Source of the DNA: Hedera helix
Taxonomy: Eukaryota > Streptophyta > Magnoliopsida > Apiales > Araliaceae
Reading direction: 5' to 3'
Length of the DNA stretch: 64,000 nucleotides
Assembly: GCA_947179155.2 (NCBI GenBank)
Contig: OX359283.1
Location: 13,983,336 to 14,047,335 of the forward strand
Part shown: piece after piece, positions 57,452 through 64,000 of the stretch
Layout of the letters: each line of letters opens with the position of its first letter
Position numbering within the stretch: the first letter of the stretch is position 1
The notes under the pieces: model-generated
The model's input: the letters and a program-made list of their open reading frames with translations, nothing else
The model's database searches: none
What the model was told of the DNA's origin: nothing
Position numbers and translations under genes: made by a program

Positions 57452-58275
57452 CATTACAACAAAAAAGGTTAGCTACAACTGCCTATCAGCGACCAATATC
57501 CATCGCGGATAGGTATTGGCGGCCGAATTTGATCGCTAATAGTGGTCACATGTAATCTGATCGCTAAATGGACCTTAGCGACTGATATCCGCGACCAAAG
57601 TTATTGCTATTCCAAGAGGCGGCGTGCCATATGTTAGCAACTGATGCGGTCGCTGATAGTGTTAGTTTATAATATTATCAACGACAGACATCCGTTGTTA
57701 AAATTGCGGTTACCAATAAGTATTATCGATCGGGTGCGGTTGTTGATATTAATTTTTTTTTTCGTTTTGTGGATTTCCCAAAAAAAGTAACTCTAGCCCA
57801 AGTATTAATATCAACTTCATTCAATATAACTAAATATGTATAATACATCAGAACTAAAATATACATAAATTAAATTAAAATAATATACAATGTCATTAAA
57901 ATGAACATCCATGCATACATTTGTTCAAAAAAGAAGAAGAATACAAAGAATAAGATAATGAGAATACAAAGATGTCTTCTCATGCATCATCGCTGGCTCA
58001 AACATTCTTGTAACATAAGAATAAAACATGTTTGTTAGTACAAATGCATATTTGAATGATTTAATGACGAACTAATTTGATTGATAATGTATATGTGTAA
58101 CCAGTAGCTTTTATACAGTCCTTAAATAAAAAATAATGTACAATGACTTAGAATAGGAGATCAAACTTGTTATGTTGATCTATACAGAAATCTGATTGTA
58201 TAGATTATAGGAAATTAAGAAGTTGTGCTATACCTAAGTGATGGCAAAGTTTGCAAAACAAGAAGATAATTTGAG
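57452..58275. mobile_element. CACTA-like terminus and subterminal region
   Basis: CATTACAACAAAAAAGGTTAGC is a one-base variant of the CACTACAA(G/C)AAAA terminus. It is followed by CGACCAATATCC, GCGGATAGGTATTGGC, GATCGCTAATA and GGTCGCTGATAG subterminal repeats to about 57750. Downstream there is T-rich sequence, then a minus-strand exon-like tail near 57985, the same layout as the CACTA remnant at 19133. Truncated at the LTR start at 58276. Confidence 0.6.
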
Positions 58276-59898
58276 TGATGAGTGAGTTTTATACCTATGA
58301 ATTGAATACATTTAAGCTTGATAATTTGTGAATCTTTAAGTGTTTTATGTGATTTTATATGTGTTTTTATGTTATTGTGTAATATGGTGTATTATATCAC
58401 GTTTAAATATTTTATGTATTCTATGTCGTTTTGTGTAGTTTATTCGTAATTTATATGTTAAGGGTTTGCTTAGTTGTATGTGTTTTTGTACCACATTGTA
58501 TAGGATATGGTGTTGTATTGTTTTTATGTGTTTCTATTTCATTTTGTAGGAATTATAATAAGGGCTTGGTGGATCAAGGCTTGGAATTGCCCGGTTCGCA
58601 TTTTCCGTGCTCCGTTTACGCAGCAGCCAATTAACGTCCAATTTTGGCCTTGATCCTTTCCGAATCTTCAATTTTTTAAAACATGAAAGTTGTAGGTCTA
58701 CGAGTCTCCTTTTCATAAAATCTTTAATCACCTCAATCGGAGTTCGTATGAAGAAGATATGCCCAAAACACTGAAAAAGGCTGTAGCAGTCCAAAAACCA
58801 AAATTAAGCCTAGCGCCGCAGCGGTGGTTTCCACCCCCGCAACGGTCCTGGGGACTGCCAAATCAGTGTGTTTGAGTACTGCAGCGCTCCAGGGCAGCGC
58901 CCGGACCCGTCCAGTTCGCGATTTTCAGCCTTTTTAAAGTCATTTTTGAGCCCTAATCTAGATATCTTTTCATTCTCTCTTAAAGAGAGGGAGGGAGGCG
59001 GCTTGGAAGCTTGTTGGGACCTCAAGAACAAGTCCAAATCAAGGATTGAAGGGCTTGGGTTGGAGGATTAAGCTTGAAGATTGGATTCCAAATTGGTTTT
59101 CTCTCTCCTTTCTTTTCCTTTAATTTTGCTTTTTATGATTTGATGAATATCTTGTGGGTGGGATTTAGTTTCCTTGTAATGAACTAGATTTCCATTCTAG
59201 GATTGTAATGGAACCCATTGTGTGGTTTTGATTGATTATATCTCTCTTGGATGATTGTTTGGCATTTGTGGTTGGTTTGTCATATTTAGTTATTCATGTA
59301 TTAATTGCTAGACATAGTAATTGATTTGGTACCCTATATGAGATTGACAGATGGAGTATAGTGGGATGACCAAAGATATGATGACATATGTTATGTATTT
59401 GCTCTTAGGATTGAATGCATAATTTGTATAAAGGATAGACATATACCTTTGTGCCATGTGTAGCCAATGGGAGAATATGTGCTTGAAATCCTCGCTATTG
59501 TGAATTCTCATAGACATATGGTGAATTGCTTTGCTTGGATGTTCCCGTCTGAATCGACAGATTTAGATAGGATTTGTTTACTTGTTATCGGAAGAGACAT
59601 GTAAACATTATAATGAATTCTTGGTTAGCTATTCACTGTGTCCATGTAATTCAAGAGATTTATATGATTGAGCATACTTAGGGGGAAATTGCAATCCTAG
59701 CTTGTGTCCTTTTGAATTTCAGTCGGTATTAGTTAGTTAATTGTTAATTACATTTCTTCATACCAAAAACCTCTTCGTCGAATTAGAACCAAATTGATTT
59801 ACTTTTAATACTTTGCTTATATTAATTATAACTCCTCGTGGGATCGATACTTTACTTTCATAATATTACTTGTTGAACGCGTATACTTGCGCGTTGCA
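58276..59898 (+). mobile_element. Athila-type LTR (probably solo)
   Basis: It starts TGATGAGTGAGTTTTATACC, matching the minus-strand Athila LTR start, and ends in CTCGTGGGATCGATACTTTA...GTATACTTGCGCGTTGCA, matching its end. No primer site or PPT adjoins. A GC islet at 58811-58920 contains GCGCCGCAGCGGTGG and CCCCGCAACGGTCC, then CTGCAGCGCTCCAGGGCAGC. The left flank TTGAG is not repeated on the right, so the exact end is uncertain. Confidence 0.7.
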
Positions 59899-60693
59899 TT
59901 CATTTAAACGAATTCGGAATCGTGTACTTTTTATAGGTGCCTTTTCGCTCAGCAATGAGCAATGGCTACTTATCACCGAAAAGATTTTAAGATCTACTAT
60001 AAAAGGACAAGGAGAATCAAAAGAGAAAAGGAGAAAAAGAAAGAGATTACATGCCGCATTGTTGTTAAATTTAAAGTGCTCTACTCTATGATCAAGAACA
60101 ACTTGTTCTGCTGCTAAGTCATTACGTATTGGACCTAACACTACTTAGCAGTGACTCATATCACACATTCTATTTGTGATTGAAGGTATTAGTGACCCTA
60201 GTGGTGCCAAGTCTGAGTGACTTGAAAAGTTCTTAGTGAAGTGGAGAGTTCTTAGTGAACTGATATGAGTGACCCTGGTCTGAGTGACCTTTGCGGAGAC
60301 TTAGTGACTCAAATGAATCTTTGTGATTCAGGATAGTAATAAATTATAGTGATCTGGTCTCAATGACCCCAGATACCCTTAGTGGATTCCCTGCCAGAGT
60401 GAAAAAGAGTGGATTAGGAGATCTTTTTACTCCGAATCACTTAAAATTTAACCATGTCTTTTACTTTTTCTGCACTACTTATATTTGCTTGTGATTGCCT
60501 TCCACTCAAGTCAACTAAATCCAGAACTGAGATTTATCAATTAAATTATAGAATGGGATTTTTAAATTACAATTTCGCTGTGCTTAATCAAATAAACTTG
60601 CTGTACTTATAAATTAGTATAAAAAAAGTAAAGTTTTTAAAAGGATCTACTCAACCCCCCTTCTAGATTATTTTGTTCCTCTGGGATATAACA
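59899..60693 (+). mobile_element. Copia-type LTR, 5'-truncated
   Basis: Ends CTCTGGGATATAACA directly before a Met tRNA primer site and a copia gag. Contains TATAAAAG at 59998-60005 and an A-rich leader. Between 60130 and 60400 there are more than a dozen AGTGA/AGTGACC words. The left end is not a clean TG but the junction with the Athila-type LTR. Confidence 0.65.
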
Positions 60694-60695
60694 AA

Positions 60696-60708
60696 TGGTA
60701 TTAGAGCC
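60696..60708 (+). other. Primer binding site, Met tRNA-type
   Basis: TGGTATTAGAGCC, two bases after the LTR end; one change from the usual TGGTATCAGAGCC. Confidence 0.8.
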
Positions 60709-60722
60709 ACTCGAGTAGATCC

Positions 60723-62123
60723 ATGGCACAAACCAAAAATAGTTCTGAACTTGGTGGTGGAAACAACCCACCCCTTGCATTAGAGAAAAATTTACTAACT
60801 GAAAAGTTCGTATAAAGGCTTACATGGATGCGATAGATGAGCACATATTCGATACTATAATCAAGGGTCCGTATATTCCTACAAAGCTGAATCTAATGAC
60901 TAATGATCCAAACAAGATGACAATTAAACTTAGAGATGAATGGATAAACAATGACAAGAAACAAGTGCAGGTAGATACAAAATATTCTATTCATGGTTCT
61001 AGAGGATGAACTTTTTAAAATGTTGTCAACTGCACCACAACTAAGAAATTTTGGGAAGCCTTGTTGGTCATGCACGAAGGCACTAAAGAGGTTATAGAAA
61101 ATAAACAATCTCTTGTCACTCAGCAGTACAAAATGTTCTCTCTTCTGTCAGGAGAGAATCTCTCTGCTACTTATGAAAGGTTCAATGTGTTTCTCAACTC
61201 ATTAAAAGCATATGGAAAGATTTATCCAAATAAGCATCTTAATATCAAATTCATGAGAGCTCTACGCAGTAAGTAGGATGCTAAAACTACTACCATCGGA
61301 GAATAAAAGAATTTGTATGAGATGAAGTGCAAAAACTTTATGGAAATCTTCTCACATATGAGCTTGAGCTTAATCAGAGGGCATAAACCATTTAAGAAAC
61401 AAAGAAGAAAGATAAAGGAACTGCTTTCAAAGCACAAGAAACATCATCCAAGGCTCCAATAGAAATGGATTCAGAAGAAAATGATGATGAAACTGAAGAT
61501 GAGGACATTGCCCTATTGGCCAGAAGATTAAGAAAGTACATGCTAAAGGCAGAGGCTACAGATCCAGAATAAAAAATAACAAAATGAGCTGCAACAAAGA
61601 GCAAAAAAAGGATCTGTGCTATAATTGTAAAAAACTAGGCCATTATATCATAGAATGTACAAAACCTCTACGAGAAGATTTGAAGAAAGATAAGAAAAAG
61701 TCCATTTCTAAAAAGGAATCAAGGGGATATAAGAAATTTCAGAAGAAAAAGGATAAGGGTCTAGTTGTTGAAGAATCGTGGAGTGAATCAGAATATGACT
61801 CAAGTTTAGAGTCAAGCGATGACGAAGAAACTCAAGTGGCCAACCTATGCTTAATGACAATTGAATCAGAGGCTGAGAACACCACTGTTCATCGAGAAGT
61901 TGACATAAATGTGGTATTTGATTTTAATTCCCCTAATGTAGATATTAATGATTTAAGAATTGCATTACGTGATATTACTTTAGATCTGCATCAATATATG
62001 AAATGGTTCAGGGTTCTATCAAAGGACCATTATATTTTTCAAGAGGATAAAAAGAAAGTACAAGTAGAATTAGAAATAACACTGCCTCTTTCTCCAACCT
62101 TGAGGTTGAAAATGCAAAATTGA
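60723..62123 (+). pseudogene. Copia gag (UBN2-type), broken
   Basis: ATG at 60723 opens MAQTKNSSELGGGNNPPLAL but stops after about 30 codons. In the next frames come WKAYMDAIDEHIF, DEWINNDKKQVQVDTK, TKEVIENKQSLVTQQYKMFS, ERFNVFLNSLKAYGKIYPNK: the UBN2 gag core. Later, from 61584, a 179-codon frame holds the zinc knuckle CYNCKKLGHYIIEC (CX2CX4HX4C) and an acidic Ser/Glu-rich tail. At least four frame breaks. This gag type with an acidic tail fits SIRE/Maximus-like copia elements, but that lineage call is tentative. Confidence 0.85.
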
Positions 62124-62944
62124 GGCAGATAATTGAAGAAAATGCACAAAGAGAGTCAATCATAACCTTTAAAATAGAGGAACTGGAAAGGACAATCTCC
62201 ATATGGAATCGATCTTCTTCATCAATGAACTCATTGATCACTAGTTATAAAGTTATTTTTGATCGATCAAGCTTAGGATTTGGAGATTCTTCCTGAAATT
62301 CAAACATGGGAAAAATAATGGAAGTTAGTACTAACAATTCCTCTTTATACAGAGAAATTGTATTTATAAAATCCAAAGAGATTATTGAGCCTGCTATTCC
62401 TAGATTTCCTATCTCTGTAAACCAACTTGTTGTTTCTAAGAATAACAAGCCACGTACTGGTTTAGGATTTGTATAATCAAAGAGTAAATCAAAATGTGCG
62501 ATTAAGCCCGGAAGAATCATAGAGTCAAGAAGAACTAACTCTACAAATCCACCTGGCCTGAAACATAGAATTGATTTTCACTCTATGAAACCATATAATT
62601 GTAGAGTAGTATATAAATAGAGAAAATTTAAACCAAGAAGAAAGGCCAATAATAAGTATTTTTCTTACATGTCCCGTGTAAGAATAAGTCCACACACACA
62701 CACACACACACATTCAGACATGGATCATAAATAATTTTATACATGTCATAAACTTGATCATATTGTTGCATTATGTTATCCTACTTATTATAGACCTAAA
62801 GTCAAGCATAATTGGGTTCTAAAAGGTACTAACATGTCAGGACCCAAGCTAGTTTGGGTACTAAAATAAAAGTCAATTCTGTTTGCAGGAACAGAGCTCC
62901 ACCAACTCCATTTGGTATCTTGATAGTGAATGCTCAAGATATAT
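62124..62944 (+). pseudogene. Copia gag tail and protease start, truncated by LTR
   Basis: No long frame. Near 62890-62944 the + strand reads ELHQLHLVS in one frame and SSTNSIWYLDSECSRYI in another. WYLDSGCS is the copia protease active-site block, here with Glu in place of Gly. It stops at the start of the LTR at 62945, so RT, RNase H and integrase are not in the window. A (CA)n run is at 62692-62711. Confidence 0.6.
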
Positions 62945-64000
62945 TGTAAGACACCGATTTTTATTGAATAAAATTTAATTTTTTTCATATATTATTCTGA
63001 AATAGTAAGGTGTTATATTGATAAAAGTTAAAAGTTAAGAATGTTTTGTGTAAATTATAGAATAAAATGGAATATTTTTTCTATCGGAGAATATTCGATT
63101 TGTCGGGGAATATTCGATCCGTACGATGGCGTCAAAAATAACCAATCATTGGTGAACCCTACAGCGAAATATTATCGAATATAGAAAACGACAGCATTAA
63201 CCTTTTTAAATAAAAATGGTCAACGGTATTATTACTTTTAACTGTTAAAATACCCGGTAATAAAAGAATAGTATCATATGGTATTTCATGATATTTTGCT
63301 ATAGCACACGGTATTACATAGTAACATACGGTATTGCACAGTGTTTTATATTATTGAACTAATAAAGTGACCATTGCACAGTATTTCATCAATAATTGTT
63401 ATTACACAATATTTTACATTATTGAATCAATAATTTTTATTGCACATCATTCTACATTATTGAGTCAATAATCGTCACGATGCACGACATCTTGTACTAT
63501 TGGATCAATAATCACAGTGGCAGTCACATGTATTAAATAGTTAGATATACTCGTTATTTGAATAACGTTGAATATTTAAATAATTGTGATATTAAGTAAA
63601 TAATATAATAATACAAAAGATTGATAATATAATCTTTAAATACGTAGTGTGTGAAGCTTAAAAATGTGAAACATGTGATTGATGGTGTTGTTTAAGGTAT
63701 GAATCATGTGATTTGCTAATGGATGGTGTATATTAAGGTGTGAATCATATGATTAGGGTGTGAATCATGTGATTAGTTAATATATGGGGTAGATTAAAGG
63801 GTAAAAAATAATGAATGGTGTAGATTAAAAAATATATAATATGTTTTTGGAATAGTTGGTTAAGATTTTGCTATAAATAGGGGGCTTAGCATAAGGAATT
63901 TTCATATCCTTCTTACTTATCTTTCATTTCACTTTCTAAATATTCTTAGCGTAAGATTTCTCTGAGTGAGTTAAGGCTATCTTAAATGTTCGTGAAGGTT
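62945..64000 (+). mobile_element. Start of another gypsy-type LTR, runs off window
   Basis: TGTAAGACACCGATTTTTAT begins right at the broken copia protease, a common opening of chromovirus LTRs. Inside: tandem units of roughly 55 bases around ATTATTGAATCAATAATTTT and TTGCACA (63330-63520), repeated GAATCATGTGATTAG (63700-63780), and TATAAATAGGGGGCTTAGCA (TATA at 63872). Only the promoter side is visible. Confidence 0.7.
63871..63880 (+). promoter_or_regulatory. LTR TATA box
   Basis: CTATAAATAG with GCTA on the left and TTAGC 10 bases to the right, again a short inverted context. About 100 bases of leader follow to the window end. Confidence 0.6.

Noticed and set aside
58431..59071. Short frames in the Athila-type LTR
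   Set aside because: They are not conserved in the minus-strand Athila LTR.

Overview
The window looks like intergenic, transposon-packed DNA from a flowering plant nuclear genome. It is strongly AT-rich and holds Ty3/gypsy chromovirus (Tekay/Del-like) and Athila-like elements, Ty1/copia relics, CACTA, MULE-like and MITE remnants and long microsatellites. I found no convincing host protein gene, rRNA or tRNA gene. Lineage calls rest on protein motifs and termini read by eye. I could not identify the species.

Layout. 1-3290 is the 3' part of a long Tekay-like LTR, followed directly by a ~500 bp trinucleotide superarray. 3.8-9.0 kb is AT-rich DNA with small MITEs. 9.03-11.03 kb is a 2.0 kb solo LTR with a 5 bp target duplication (TSD). 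11.6-17.6 kb has MITEs, a 1.18 kb MULE-like foldback element with a 9 bp TSD, a degenerate tandem family and a 20 bp perfect hairpin. 17.6-19.1 kb is the promoter half of another LTR, cut by a CACTA terminus at 19133. The CACTA remnant (19.1-24.2 kb) carries a nested MITE, two exon remnants and about 21 copies of a ~172 bp satellite that fill the inferred intron. 24.2-27.2 kb is an LTR-like fragment holding a foldback element with nested terminal repeats.

The core is a nest. A minus-strand Athila-like element (5' LTR 51837-53200, broken gag-protease-RT-RNase H-integrase between 51.6 and 42.6 kb, downstream ORF at 27204-27695) was split by two insertions. One is a structurally complete 13.8 kb Tekay-like element (27920-41700) with near-identical 3.9 kb LTRs, a perfect CACAA TSD, PBS, PPT, an extra coiled-coil ORF before gag, and gag-pol with a C-terminal chromodomain. 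Its gag-pol has a frame break near the gag start and an in-frame TAG before integrase. The other is a related 3.76 kb solo LTR (43378-47138) inside the Athila integrase.

To the right lie a minus-strand copia LTR relic (53.2-54.1 kb), a promoter-like stretch (55.3-55.6 kb), two adjacent MITEs of one family (55.7-56.5 kb), a second CACTA-like end (57.45 kb), an Athila-type LTR (58.3-59.9 kb), a copia LTR with decayed gag (59.9-62.9 kb), and the start of another gypsy-type LTR running off the window.

Most notable signals: (1) an intact 285-residue coiled-coil ORF upstream of gag in the Tekay-like element, with splice-acceptor-like sequences against both its ATG and the gag ATG; (2) a recurring LTR design across families, in which a GC-rich cluster of perfect palindromes sits in AT-rich DNA, with one 12-mer shared between a Tekay-like and an Athila-type LTR; (3) the satellite array inside a CACTA intron.
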